DNA from: Shewanella surugensis
GTDB taxonomy: Bacteria > Pseudomonadota > Gammaproteobacteria > Enterobacterales > Shewanellaceae
Direction of reading: 5' to 3'
Assembly (NCBI RefSeq): GCF_023284005.1
Contig: NZ_JAKIKS010000058.1
Location: 1-34,666, forward strand
DNA length: 34,666 nucleotides
The position numbers and the translations under genes were made by a program. Below the pieces are notes generated by a model, which did not search any database, was not told the DNA's origin, and saw nothing but the letters and a program-made list of their open reading frames with translations. Of the stretch, positions 1 through 8,996 are shown in pieces; position 1 is the stretch's first letter, and each line of letters starts with the position of its first letter.

Positions 1-36
1 GGTTGCTCTCCTGTCTTTTGGTCGAGACTTGAGCCT

Positions 37-90
37 ACCTATACCGCGGTATAGGTGAAACCTATGCGAGTCACCCCGGCAGAGCCGGGG
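37..90. other. Palindrome and GC-rich hairpin at the left edge
   Basis: Positions 37-56 form a perfect 20-bp palindrome centred on CCGCGG. Just downstream, 74-80 (CCCCGGC) pairs with 84-90 (GCCGGGG) around a 3-nt loop and is followed by a weakly T-rich stretch. The second element could be the terminator of a gene lying left of the window. I do not recognise the first 36 bases. No tRNA could be folded with confidence. Confidence 0.35.
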
Positions 91-282
91 GTTTACCGTT
101 TGTTAATTATCACTCATTTCATACCTTGTTGCCCCAGCCACTTATCGTTAATGGCAGCTTTAGCTTCCACCATTCGCTGATGAAAAATAGAATATAGACT
201 GTCATTCTCCGTATCATCTACGTTATGCTGGTTGGTATTCATTAAGGGCCATTGACCCACAAGACAAAAGGTAGAAGAAGCT

Positions 283-1476
283 ATGTTCAACGCGCTTACC
301 GCTATGCCTGCTGATCCTATTTTGGGATTACTGACGCAATATAGACTCGATCCCAATCCTAACAAAGTTGATTTAGGCGTTGGCGTTTATAAAGATGAAG
401 CGGGACATACCCCCATTTTACATTGTGTCAAACATGCTGAGCGTCATCGCTTTGAAACTGAAGACACTAAAGTCTATATTGGACCGACTGGCAGTGCACA
501 CTTTAATGATCTGATGACCAAACTGGCCTTTGGTCATGACCATCCAGCCTTACTGGAAAATCGTATTCGTACGATTTCCACGCCTGGTGGCACGGGTGCA
601 CTGCGTGTTGCCGCTGACTTTATCAAGCGCTGCCGTACACAAGCGACTATTTGGGTCAGCGATCCAACATGGGCTAACCATAATGGGTTATTTGAAGCTG
701 CAGGCATCCAAGTCAAAACCTACCCCTATTACGATCATGACAATAAGTCCCTCAGATTTGATGACATGAAAGCGGCTTTGGCCCAGGTGAGTCCGACTGA
801 CGTAGTATTACTGCATGCTTGCTGCCATAATCCCAGTGGTATGGATTTAACGCCATCACAATGGGATGAAGTGATTACGATCACTAAGAATGTGGGCTTT
901 ACCCCACTGATTGATATGGCCTATCAGGGGTTTGGTGAAGGTGTCGATGAAGATGCCTATGGCGTGCGTCAAATGGCGGCCAATGTCGATAATATGATAT
1001 TATGTAGCTCTTGTTCTAAAAACTTTGGCCTTTACCGTGAACGAATAGGTGCCTGCTCTCTGGTGACGAAAGATCCCACCACTGCAGATGTCGCCTTTTC
1101 AGTACTGTTATATGTTGTACGTTGTCTCTATTCCATGCCGCCTGCTCACGGCGCCGCCATTGTTGAAACCATCCTCGACTCAGAGAAACTCACACAAGAA
1201 TGGTTAGAAGAATTAGCACAAATGCGCGACCGTATTAACGGTAATCGCAGCATGTTAGTCGATAAGCTCAAAGAAAAAGGCGTTAAACGTGATTTTAGTT
1301 TTATTGCAAAACAAAAAGGCATGTTCTCCTTCTTAGGCATTACCCCAGAACAAGTCACACGATTGCAGCAAGAATACAGCATCTATATGGTCGACTCAAG
1401 CCGCATCAGCATTGCAGGTATTGGTGACGGTAATGTGGATTACCTTGCCAGCGCGATTGCTAAAATACTCGAATAA
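283..1476 (+). CDS. aspC: Aspartate/aromatic-amino-acid aminotransferase (class I, PLP)
   Basis: This is a 397-residue cytoplasmic fold-type I PLP aminotransferase of the AspC/TyrB family (E. coli AspC has 396 residues). It exchanges the amino group between aspartate or aromatic amino acids and 2-oxoglutarate. Visible motifs are the N-terminal VDLGVGVYKDE, the PLP/substrate asparagine in HNPSGMDLT, and SCSKNFGLYRERIG, where the Schiff-base lysine is codon 246, the same number as in E. coli AspC. The ATG is preceded by purine-rich AAGG and AGAAGAAG. The gene is monocistronic and converges with serC across a shared terminator. Whether its main role is aspartate (aspC) or aromatic (tyrB) transamination cannot be read from sequence alone. 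Confidence 0.93.
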   Translation: MFNALTAMPADPILGLLTQYRLDPNPNKVDLGVGVYKDEAGHTPILHCVKHAERHRFETEDTKVYIGPTGSAHFNDLMTKLAFGHDHPALLENRIRTISTPGGTGALRVAADFIKRCRTQATIWVSDPTWANHNGLFEAAGIQVKTYPYYDHDNKSLRFDDMKAALAQVSPTDVVLLHACCHNPSGMDLTPSQWDEVITITKNVGFTPLIDMAYQGFGEGVDEDAYGVRQMAANVDNMILCSSCSKNFGLYRERIGACSLVTKDPTTADVAFSVLLYVVRCLYSMPPAHGAAIVETILDSEKLTQEWLEELAQMRDRINGNRSMLVDKLKEKGVKRDFSFIAKQKGMFSFLGITPEQVTRLQQEYSIYMVDSSRISIAGIGDGNVDYLASAIAKILE

Positions 1477-1555
1477 TATCGGTATCCTCCCGTCAGCCAG
1501 ATCCTCGCTCTTCAGCTGATTGGGGGGAGCATTAATCAAAAAGAGCCCATGCATA

Positions 1556-1594
1556 AAAGAGGAGCAAGCTTCATTACCCAGCTTGCTCCTTTTA
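1556..1594. terminator. Bidirectional terminator between aspC and serC
   Basis: GGAGCAAGC at 1561-1569 pairs with GCTTGCTCC at 1581-1589 around an 11-nt loop. It has A-rich DNA on the left and TTTTATTT on the right, so it can end transcripts from both converging genes. Confidence 0.85.
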
Positions 1595-1595
1595 T

Positions 1596-2687
1596 TTAAC
1601 CGTGTTCAGTGGCAAAAGCATTCATAAAGTCCACTAATACCTGCACCCCTTCAAGTGGCATCGCATTATAAATACTGGCTCGCATGCCACCCACCATACG
1701 GTGACCTTTCAATGCCAGTAATCCCGCCTGTTTCGCCTGTTCTAAAAATAACATCTCTAACTCAGAATCAGCCAAATAAAAAGTCACATTCATATTCGAG
1801 CGATTATCAACATTGACTTTACTTTGATAAAAATCAGAACTATCAATACAATGATAAAGTAACGCCGCTTTTTGTTGATTAATCGCCGCAATACTTTTAA
1901 CCCCCCCCTGCTCTTTTAACCATTCAAACACTTTGGCTGCAAGGTACCAAGCAAATGTGGGCGGCGTGTTATACATAGAGCCATGTTTTACCGCTAAGCG
2001 ATAGTCCATAATCGATGACTGAGGCAAACTCGGCAGTGTGAGTAAATCTTGATGCACAATCACAACACAGAGCCCCGATGGGCCAATATTTTTCTGTGCG
2101 CCCGCATAAATTAATCCATAGCGACTCACATCAATTTCGCGAGACATAATGGTTGATGACATATCGGCGACAACCGGCCAAGGGCTATCAAGTTCATCAA
2201 AGATTTCGATACCATCAACCGTTTCATTGGGGCAATAATGCACGTAGCGATAATCTTTTTTAATGGCATGTAAATGAGGTAATTCAACTTGGCTCATATC
2301 ATCATTCTTATTAACGATATTGAGCCTGTCGATATGGGTTTTACCCACTAATTTTTCTGCTTCATCAGCAGCAATAGATGACCAACTGCCATCGACTAAA
2401 TACAAGGCTTGGCCCGCATCACCTAAAAAATTATTCACCACAGCAGCAAATTGTGCGCGTCCACCACCATGCATAAACAACACATGATAATCGTCAGGGA
2501 TCGCCATTAAATCACGCAGATCTTGCTCCGCTTTCTCTGCTAATGCAATATAGGCTTTATCGCGGTGACTGAGCTCCATCACTGACACGCCTTGCCCATT
2601 CCAATCAAGCAACTCACTTTGTGCTTTTAACATCACAGGCTTGGGTAACATCGCAGGTCCAGCACAAAAATTATAAATAGCGCTCAC
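1596..2687 (-). CDS. serC: Phosphoserine aminotransferase
   Basis: SerC is a PLP enzyme that transaminates 3-phosphohydroxypyruvate to O-phosphoserine in serine synthesis, and acts similarly in pyridoxine synthesis. The protein has 363 residues, close to the family norm. It starts with NFCAGPAMLP, has the phosphate/PLP-binding GGGRAQFAAVVNNFL at about 74-88, and the PLP lysine in YAGAQKNIGPSG is K199. The start codon is GTG (CAC at 2685-2687 on the + strand), with AAGGAT about 6 nt upstream, so no internal ATG is needed. In related gammaproteobacteria serC sits directly beside gyrA. Here a block of about 17 kb separates them. Confidence 0.96.
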   Translation of the reverse strand: MSAIYNFCAGPAMLPKPVMLKAQSELLDWNGQGVSVMELSHRDKAYIALAEKAEQDLRDLMAIPDDYHVLFMHGGGRAQFAAVVNNFLGDAGQALYLVDGSWSSIAADEAEKLVGKTHIDRLNIVNKNDDMSQVELPHLHAIKKDYRYVHYCPNETVDGIEIFDELDSPWPVVADMSSTIMSREIDVSRYGLIYAGAQKNIGPSGLCVVIVHQDLLTLPSLPQSSIMDYRLAVKHGSMYNTPPTFAWYLAAKVFEWLKEQGGVKSIAAINQQKAALLYHCIDSSDFYQSKVNVDNRSNMNVTFYLADSELEMLFLEQAKQAGLLALKGHRMVGGMRASIYNAMPLEGVQVLVDFMNAFATEHG

Positions 2688-2892
2688 AGCATTATCCTTA
2701 TCTCATTTTCAGCTAATACATTAATTATTGATTCTAGCACCCCAGTATATCGCAACTGATTGGCTGCTTGAATGAAAATTATTCATCAATTAGAAATAGA
2801 CTGTCACCTTACGAAAAACAAACCCAGAAATGAGGAAATGATGATGTTAATCACTAATAACGTTATAATTTTTGAATAACAATAGCCAATCT

Positions 2893-2942
2893 TATATACC
2901 CATTCTACCTGAACATGCATCTTCAAGTGGCTTGGGTATATA
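2893..2942. repeat. Near-palindromic repeat with the same ends as the element at 29858
   Basis: This is a 50-bp near-perfect inverted repeat centred on ATGCAT (2915-2920). The outer ten bases of each arm (TATATACCCA) are perfectly complementary. The right arm, TTCAAGTGGCTTGGGTAT, recurs at the right end of the 29858-30124 element with almost the same sequence. It lies 11 bp past the fadH stop codon and may also act as a transcript-end hairpin. It looks like a solo or internally deleted copy of a MITE-like family. Confidence 0.7.
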
Positions 2943-2953
2943 CATTGACTAAA

Positions 2954-4972
2954 CTAGATAGCTGCGGCAACAATCGTGCCTTGCTTAATAGCCCGCTTGG
3001 CATCTAACTCTGTAGCAACGTCCGCACCACCAATTAAGGTGACCTTTATGTTTTTAGCTTCAAGGCTAGCGTGTAGTTCCCGCTGTGAATTTTGCCCTGC
3101 ACAAACAATGATATTATCGACAGCTAATAACTGAGATTCATTACCAACAGTAATATGTAAACCTTCATCATCAATTTTATTGTATTGCGCACCATTGATC
3201 ATTTTGACACCTTTATTCTTTAACACTGTGCGATGGATCCAACCCGTACTTCGACCTAAACTATCACCTAATTTAGTCACTTTACGTTGAACTAAGAAAA
3301 CCTCTCTCGCTGAGCCTTCAACTTCAGGTTGGATTAAACCACCCGGTGCAGAGTAACGTAAATCAATGCCCCACTCTTTCATAAAAGCCTCTTTATCTAA
3401 ACTCGTTGATTTACCTTGATGAGATAAAAATTCAGCCACGTCAAAGCCAATACCACCCGCCCCTATAATCGCAACACGTTTACCTACGGTCTTTTTATCA
3501 AGAAGTACATCTAAATAGGTCATCACCATTGCATTATCAATACCGGGAATATCGGGTGTTTTTGGTGTAATACCCGTCGCAATAATCACTTCATCAAATA
3601 CGCTAAGCACTTCAGGAGTCGCTTTAGTGTTGAGCTTTAACTCAACACCCGTTAACTCGACTTGACGCTTGAAATAACGAATGGTTTCAGCAAACTCTTC
3701 TTTGCCTGGTACTTCTTTAGCAATATTAAATTGGCCGCCAACTTTATTGTCCGCTTCAAATAATGTGACTTTATGACCCCGTTTTGCCGCCGTAGTCGCA
3801 GCAGCAAGACCTGCAGGACCCGCCCCCACAACCGCAATTCTTTTTTCACTCTCGGTTTGCTTGATGATCAATTTAGTTTCGTGGCACGCTCTTGGATTCA
3901 CTAAACAAGACACTAATTTCATTTCAAAGATATGATCTAAACAGGCTTGGTTACAACCAATACAAGTATTAATTTCATCTGACTTACCCGCTTTAGCCTT
4001 ATTGATAAAATGCGGATCGGCTAATAATGGACGTGCCATCGACACCATGTCAGCATGACCTTCAGCAAGGATCGTGTCAGCCACTTCTGGGGTATTGATT
4101 CTGTTGGAAGTACAAAGTGGAATGCTCACTTCGCTTCTCATACGTTGGGTGACTTCAACAAAAGCCCCCCGCGGTACACTGGTAGAAATTGTCGGTACAC
4201 GTGATTCATGCCAACCTATCCCCGTATTAATAATCGTTGCGCCTGCTTTTTCAATTTCTTTCGCTAATTGAACAACCTCTTGCCAAGTACTCCCACCTTC
4301 GACCAGATCAAGCATGGATAAACGATAAATAATAATAAAGTGTTTACCTACGGCTTCTCGTGTACGACGAACAATTTCAATCGGTAAACGAATGCGATTT
4401 TCATAACGGCCCCCCCAACTATCCGTTCGGCCGTTAGTACGCTGACAAATAAACTGATTAATGAAATACCCTTCAGATCCCATGATCTCAACACCATCAT
4501 AATCTGCTTCTCTAGTATTAACTGCACAGCGAACAAAGTCTTCAATTTGCTTTTCAATGCCCGCTTCATCAAGCTCTTTCGGTTTAAATGGCGTAATGGG
4601 GGATTGAAATGGTGAACAGCTTACTGAATGTGGGTGATAAGCATAACGGCCAGTGTGCAGTATTTGCATACAAATAACACCGCCTTCTTTATGGACCGCA
4701 TCGGTAATAAGGCGATGCTTTTCAATATCACCAGGTGAGTCGATCATAGTCGCATTCGGCATTCCACCGCCTTCAATATTTGGCGCGAAACCACCGGTCA
4801 CAATAATACCAACGCCACCAGCGGCGCGCTCTGCATAATAAGCCGCCATTCGTTCAAAACCGTTTGGTGCCTCCTCTAAATGAGTATGCATTGAACCCAT
4901 TAAACTGCGATTTTTAATAGTGCGGAAACCTAAATCTAATGGCTTTAATAAATTTGGAAAATTCTCTGTCAT
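2954..4972 (-). CDS. fadH: NADPH-dependent 2,4-dienoyl-CoA reductase
   Basis: FadH reduces 2,4-dienoyl-CoA formed during beta-oxidation of unsaturated fatty acids. At 672 residues it matches the E. coli length. The N-terminal half is an old-yellow-enzyme TIM barrel with the active-site tyrosine in GSEGYF (Y169) and histidine in GIGWHE (H255). The 4Fe-4S cysteines are C337, C340, C344 and C356 (CIGCNQAC...SCLVNP). A GxGxxG dinucleotide fold begins at about 381 (VVGAGPAGLAAA) and a second lies near 495 (AIIGAGGIGFDVAEF). It is divergent from an AraC-type regulator, which may control it. Reduction of unsaturated acyl-CoA intermediates from the neighbouring terpene pathway is a possible extra role, but that is inference. 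Confidence 0.96.
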   Translation of the reverse strand: MTENFPNLLKPLDLGFRTIKNRSLMGSMHTHLEEAPNGFERMAAYYAERAAGGVGIIVTGGFAPNIEGGGMPNATMIDSPGDIEKHRLITDAVHKEGGVICMQILHTGRYAYHPHSVSCSPFQSPITPFKPKELDEAGIEKQIEDFVRCAVNTREADYDGVEIMGSEGYFINQFICQRTNGRTDSWGGRYENRIRLPIEIVRRTREAVGKHFIIIYRLSMLDLVEGGSTWQEVVQLAKEIEKAGATIINTGIGWHESRVPTISTSVPRGAFVEVTQRMRSEVSIPLCTSNRINTPEVADTILAEGHADMVSMARPLLADPHFINKAKAGKSDEINTCIGCNQACLDHIFEMKLVSCLVNPRACHETKLIIKQTESEKRIAVVGAGPAGLAAATTAAKRGHKVTLFEADNKVGGQFNIAKEVPGKEEFAETIRYFKRQVELTGVELKLNTKATPEVLSVFDEVIIATGITPKTPDIPGIDNAMVMTYLDVLLDKKTVGKRVAIIGAGGIGFDVAEFLSHQGKSTSLDKEAFMKEWGIDLRYSAPGGLIQPEVEGSAREVFLVQRKVTKLGDSLGRSTGWIHRTVLKNKGVKMINGAQYNKIDDEGLHITVGNESQLLAVDNIIVCAGQNSQRELHASLEAKNIKVTLIGGADVATELDAKRAIKQGTIVAAAI

Positions 4973-4986
4973 TGGAGACTCAAATA

Positions 4987-5086
4987 GTTAGTTTCAATAT
5001 CTACCACCATAATAGGATTACTGCTCCCTTCCAATGACCAAAACTAACAGAATAATGATTATAATTTACTTTTATGTTAGTATTTC
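4987..5086. promoter_or_regulatory. Repeated GTTAGT half-sites between fadH and the AraC gene
   Basis: Three related half-sites occur in the 137-bp divergent gap: GTTAGTTTC at 4987-4995 (+), AAAACTAAC at 5040-5048 (reverse orientation), and GTTAGTATTTC at 5076-5086 (+). Repeated short sites in a divergent AraC-family intergenic region fit a regulator binding site. The link to this regulator is inference. Confidence 0.35.
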
Positions 5087-5112
5087 TATTAATTTTATAA
5101 TTAAGGCCAATG

Positions 5113-6171
5113 ATGAAACTGGGTGATTTATCTGTTTCTTATATGCATACTGTGATTAAAGCGATGCATGAGCTGGGTTATAATATCGATGATATCTTAT
5201 CGAACTTTCTCTTAAGTAAAGCGAGCCTTTCTTCTCCTGACGCTCGAATTAGTATCCCTAAATTCATGAGGCTGGGGCATGCCTGTATCAATAAAGCAAG
5301 TAGCCCATGGTTTGGATTAGTGATGGGCACAGTCACCAGTCCAACACACCTAGGTTTTGCAGGTTTACTTGCAAATTCATCCGAAAATATCGCTCAAGCA
5401 TGTCATCAGTTAGCCACCTACGAAGTGCTGAGTAAATACAATGTGCGGGGACAATCACAATTCAACTCTTCTCTAGTCGCTAATGGAAAACAAAAAATTC
5501 ATAAAAATCAGCAGCGCGGTATCTTACAGTTTTATTCCATCGCACCTTACAATGAGTATAATTACTTTGTCGTTGACTCGATTATCTCTGGTTGGTATCA
5601 CATTATTATGGATCTTTGTGGTCGAAATGATGCCATTGAAAAGGTCTGCTTTGAATTTCCAGCGCCAAGCTATGAAGATAAATACAGAGAACATTTCAAT
5701 TGTGAAGTATTGTTCAACCAAGCTAATAATTACCTTATTGTGAAAGGTGAAGCACTCGATTGGTGTTGTACAAATGCCTGTCGTTCTACTTTCACTTTAT
5801 TACAACGTTATGCTGATGCTGAGTTAGCTAAGTTTGAATTAGGGCAAAACTTTCGAGAAAAAGTCTGTCGTGCATTAGGCCCTTTGCTTAACGGTAGTAC
5901 ACCAACACTAGAGCAAGTTTCTGAACAGCTCAATATGGCCTCTTGGACTGTCAGGCGAAAGTTAATTGAAGAAGGCAGTAGTTATCAACAAACCTTAAAT
6001 GAAACACGAAAAGATCTTGCTCTCAGCTATGTATGTGACACGGCTTTGACATTAGGTGAAATAGCTTATTTACTTGGCTTTGGCTCACCAACTGCTTTTC
6101 AGCGTGCCTTTAAGCGATGGGCTGGTGTTGCACCCGGACAATTTAGACAGGCCAATAAAGCGAGACATTAA
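5113..6171 (+). CDS. AraC-family transcriptional regulator
   Basis: This is a DNA-binding regulator of about 352 residues. The C-terminal ~90 residues form the double helix-turn-helix: the first helix pair is in LEQVSEQLNMASWTVRRKL and the second in LTLGEIAYLLGFGSPTAFQRAFKRWAGVAP, a good match to the AraC signature. The N-terminal ~190 residues resemble the effector-binding domain of OruR/ArgR-like AraC members. Two adjacent ATGs are possible (5110 and 5113). AAGG at 5103-5106 is only 3 nt from the first and 6 nt from the second, which favours 5113. It is divergent from fadH and converges with the 603-residue acyl-CoA dehydrogenase, so both are plausible targets. The effector is unknown. Confidence 0.88.
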   Translation: MKLGDLSVSYMHTVIKAMHELGYNIDDILSNFLLSKASLSSPDARISIPKFMRLGHACINKASSPWFGLVMGTVTSPTHLGFAGLLANSSENIAQACHQLATYEVLSKYNVRGQSQFNSSLVANGKQKIHKNQQRGILQFYSIAPYNEYNYFVVDSIISGWYHIIMDLCGRNDAIEKVCFEFPAPSYEDKYREHFNCEVLFNQANNYLIVKGEALDWCCTNACRSTFTLLQRYADAELAKFELGQNFREKVCRALGPLLNGSTPTLEQVSEQLNMASWTVRRKLIEEGSSYQQTLNETRKDLALSYVCDTALTLGEIAYLLGFGSPTAFQRAFKRWAGVAPGQFRQANKARH

Positions 6172-6214
6172 TCAGGCGCGAAACACTGCTGTTTGAATTG
6201 TGCTTAACTTGCCA

Positions 6215-8026
6215 CTAAAACGCTTTTTCTGACATATTCATCATGCCGTACGGATCTTTCATCATCGTTGTGGATAAAGACTCCACACGAGGAAATATCC
6301 GTTCAAAGTAAAAATCGGCCGTGTCAATTTTACCTTGGTTAAAGCTTGGGTCGCGCAACCCTTTGTCAATATTGTCATGAGCCGTTTTTGCCATCATAGC
6401 CCACATATACCCCATAAAGAGATAGCCTGAATACATTAAATACTCAACCGACGCAGAACCTATTAAATCTTTGTTTTTATTTGACTTGAGCATTATTTTA
6501 AGCGTGTATTTTTGCCACCGTAGCACTTCTTTGGCAAGAGGCCACACCAGCTTATTCATTTTCCTACTGTGTGGGGAGGTTGAAATAATACTATTTTTTC
6601 GGCAGAAAATGAGGATCTCAGTACAAAAGCGACGTAACTCTTGACCCTTATTAAGCAGGATTTTACGCCCAAGGAGATCTAAAGCTTGGATAGCCGTTGC
6701 CCCTTCATAAATAGTCGATATTCTAACATCCCTGACAATTTGCTCTATGCCCGTTTCTTTTATATATCCATGCCCACCAAATATTTGCATACCTAGATTT
6801 GTTGATTCTACACTGGTTTCGGTTAAAAAGGCTTTCAAAATAGGTGTTAATAACCCAAGTTTTTGATCCGATTGTCGACGTATCACTTCATCAACGTGAT
6901 AATCAATCTTATCGCTAAGTTTACATGCGTAATAAACCATTGCAAGACCACCTTCACTGAATACTTTTTGCGTCAGTAACATACGTCGAACGTCGGGATG
7001 AACAATCAATGGATCTGCGACTTTTTCTGGATATTTTTTCCCCGTAAGCGCCCGCATTGATAACCGTTCTTTAGCATAATTTAACGATAATCTATAAGCA
7101 GCTTCGGTTGCCCCAACACCTTGTAAGGCTGTGCCAATGCGGATGGTGTTCATAAAGGTGAACATACATTCCAACCCTTTATTGATCTCCCCAAGCAAAT
7201 AACCTTTTGCGCCATCAAAATTAATCACTGCAGTAGATGAGCCCTTGATGCCCATTTTATCTTCGATAGAACCACAGGAAACATGATTACTCGCTAACAT
7301 ATCACCTGCTGCGGTGATGTTTATTTTAGGTACGATATATAATGACAGCCCACGAGTACCTTTAGGTGACGCAGGCAGTCTAGCCAGCACGATATGGATG
7401 ATATTTTCTGTTAAATCATGATCTCCAGCCGAAATAAACATTTTACTGCCGGTGATGGTGTAACTTCCATCATCATTCGCAATCGCTTTTGTCTGAATTT
7501 GAGCTAAATCTGTACCACAATGCGCCTCAGTCAAACACATGGTACCAGTCCAGCGACCCTCACTCATTTTCGGTAGAAACTGTTGTTTTTGGCTATCAGT
7601 GCCGTGAGCTATGATAGTATTAACAGCGCCGATAGTGAGACCTAGATACATGTTGAAAGACCAATTTGACGCGCTTAACATACCACTGCGAATAAAACCA
7701 AGGGATTGCGGTAAACCTTGACCACCAAACTCTTCCGGATAAGACAGTGAATTCCAACCAGCTTGAATATATTTATCATAAGCCAGTTTAAAGCCTCTGG
7801 GGGTTGTCACTTGTCCATCGTTAAAGTGACAACCCTCTTGATCAGCACTCTGATAAAGAGGTGATAATTCTTTTTCACAAAACTTGCCACACTCCAGCAC
7901 AATAACATCAATAAGATCAGAGGTAACCTCTCTTAATTGTTCAAAACTTGCATAATGGCTAGAATAATCAAACACATCATTAAGTAAAAAGCGCATATTA
8001 TCTATGGGAGTTACGTAAGTCGTCAT
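6215..8026 (-). CDS. Large acyl-CoA dehydrogenase, FadE/DmdC-like
   Basis: This is a 603-residue FAD flavoenzyme of the large acyl-CoA dehydrogenase class, against about 380 residues for the small class. It has FAD/substrate segments MCLTEAHCGTDL (163-174) and ITGSKMFIS (191-199), then IFGGHGYIKETGIEQIVRDVRI (415-436). The likely catalytic base is E441 in IYEGATAIQALDLLGRK. The extra C-terminal ~150 residues are typical of this class, which includes 3-methylmercaptopropionyl-CoA dehydrogenase (DmdC). No other DMSP genes are present, so a general or branched-chain acyl-CoA oxidation role is preferred. Its promoter carries the same 18-bp operator as atuA, which ties it to the terpene gene set. 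Confidence 0.88.
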   Translation of the reverse strand: MTTYVTPIDNMRFLLNDVFDYSSHYASFEQLREVTSDLIDVIVLECGKFCEKELSPLYQSADQEGCHFNDGQVTTPRGFKLAYDKYIQAGWNSLSYPEEFGGQGLPQSLGFIRSGMLSASNWSFNMYLGLTIGAVNTIIAHGTDSQKQQFLPKMSEGRWTGTMCLTEAHCGTDLAQIQTKAIANDDGSYTITGSKMFISAGDHDLTENIIHIVLARLPASPKGTRGLSLYIVPKINITAAGDMLASNHVSCGSIEDKMGIKGSSTAVINFDGAKGYLLGEINKGLECMFTFMNTIRIGTALQGVGATEAAYRLSLNYAKERLSMRALTGKKYPEKVADPLIVHPDVRRMLLTQKVFSEGGLAMVYYACKLSDKIDYHVDEVIRRQSDQKLGLLTPILKAFLTETSVESTNLGMQIFGGHGYIKETGIEQIVRDVRISTIYEGATAIQALDLLGRKILLNKGQELRRFCTEILIFCRKNSIISTSPHSRKMNKLVWPLAKEVLRWQKYTLKIMLKSNKNKDLIGSASVEYLMYSGYLFMGYMWAMMAKTAHDNIDKGLRDPSFNQGKIDTADFYFERIFPRVESLSTTMMKDPYGMMNMSEKAF

Positions 8027-8060
8027 CTAATCCATCAAATGTAGGTCATGTTATACCCAC

Positions 8061-8089
8061 AAAATACCAAGCAAGCGCTTGGTTTTCAA
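8061..8089 (-). promoter_or_regulatory. Promoter of the 603-residue acyl-CoA dehydrogenase with 18-bp TetR-type operator
   Basis: Read on the minus strand there is -35 TTGAAA (8084-8089), a 17-bp spacer, and -10 TATTTT (8061-8066). The spacer is almost entirely the operator ACCAAGCGCTTGCTTGGT (8066-8083 in reverse), with arms ACCAAGC and GCTTGGT. A repressor bound here would block RNA polymerase directly. The exact reverse complement of this operator lies at 10883-10900, in the same position within the atuA promoter. Confidence 0.8.
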
Positions 8090-8274
8090 CCCCTGGCTTG
8101 CTATATTCATTTTGTGCTTTAAAATAAGTGTTATCTGAATAAGTTTAGCTAGATTTAACATATTGTTAATACTCAGATATCATCAACAATAAGCTAAAAG
8201 TAACAATAATCACCATTGATCGATTGACTCAATTTAAACTCAATATTAGCCACCCATTAAGATTAAGAAAATAA

Positions 8275-8853
8275 ATGCACAACACCAAACCCACTGATTT
8301 AGACTCCCCTCGTGGCCGATTACAGCAGGCATCAGCAAAATTATTTCAACAACAAGGCTTCGCTAAAACAACCGTACGTGATATTGCAGCGTCAGTCGGC
8401 ATACAAAGTGGCAGTATTTTTCATCACTTTAAAAATAAAGAACAAATTTTAAAAACCGTCATTATTGATGCTATTTTGAGAGTATTAGTGCCAATGCGGA
8501 CAATCTTATCTTCATCCGCTAATATAGAAGATCGATTTAGACGTCTTATTCTTTGTGAGCTCAAGGCGATTCATAATGAGCAGTTAGATGGTTTTAGGCT
8601 GATGATCTCAGAATGGCGATCGTTAAACAGTGATAATCGTAATGAAATACTGGTATTACGTGATGAATATGAAAAAATTTGGTTACACGTCTTATCATTA
8701 GCATATCAAGAAGATCTTGTTTCTATCGAAAGTTTTTACCTGAGAAGCTTTGTGCGTGGCGCATTAATTGAAACCAGCAATTGGTACAAGCCTGATGGTA
8801 ATTTAAGCCTTGATCAATTGGCAGATAAATTATGCGTTACTTTTTTAAATTAG
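8275..8853 (+). CDS. TetR-family repressor, AtuR-like
   Basis: This is a 192-residue TetR-family regulator. The N-terminal helix-turn-helix spans about residues 33-60 (TTVRDIAASVGIQSGSIFHHFKNKEQIL region), followed by a helical ligand-binding domain with no clear family name. It is divergent from the large acyl-CoA dehydrogenase and lies in the same cluster as atuA-F. In Pseudomonas aeruginosa the Atu operon is repressed by the TetR protein AtuR, so an equivalent role is likely. The nearby 18-bp palindromes are the probable binding sites. The one at 8066-8083 is about 190 bp upstream of this start, so tight autoregulation through it is not obvious. The ribosome-binding site is weak (AAGATTAAGAAAATAA). 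The effector may be an acyl-CoA of the pathway (inference). Confidence 0.85.
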   Translation: MHNTKPTDLDSPRGRLQQASAKLFQQQGFAKTTVRDIAASVGIQSGSIFHHFKNKEQILKTVIIDAILRVLVPMRTILSSSANIEDRFRRLILCELKAIHNEQLDGFRLMISEWRSLNSDNRNEILVLRDEYEKIWLHVLSLAYQEDLVSIESFYLRSFVRGALIETSNWYKPDGNLSLDQLADKLCVTFLN

Positions 8854-8899
8854 TTCAGCAGAGTTAGACCAAGGTAATGGCCGTCACTTGAATAAAGAT

Positions 8900-8935
8900 G
8901 CTTGGAAGCATTAACATCTTAAGATGAATCCAAGC
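8900..8935. terminator. Hairpin between convergent TetR and acyl-CoA synthetase genes
   Basis: GCTTGGA (8900-8906) pairs with TCCAAGC (8929-8935). The loop contains a perfect 12-bp palindrome, CATCTTAAGATG (8915-8926). There is no T-tract, so its role as a terminator for the two converging genes is only plausible. Confidence 0.4.
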
Positions 8936-8996
8936 TGGGGTAGGACTAACGCGAACTTTATTTAGTCTTAAAGTCATCACCTATGACTTATGCACT

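Noticed and set aside
114..242. Minus-strand frame of 42 codons (MNTNQHNVDD...GQQGMK) upstream of aspC
   Set aside because: The residue mix looks protein-like, but no ribosome-binding site or promoter is seen and the longer version runs antisense into aspC.
6215..8026. DMSP demethylation locus based on the DmdC-like size
   Set aside because: No dmdA, dmdB or dmdD-type neighbours, and the shared operator ties the gene to atuA.
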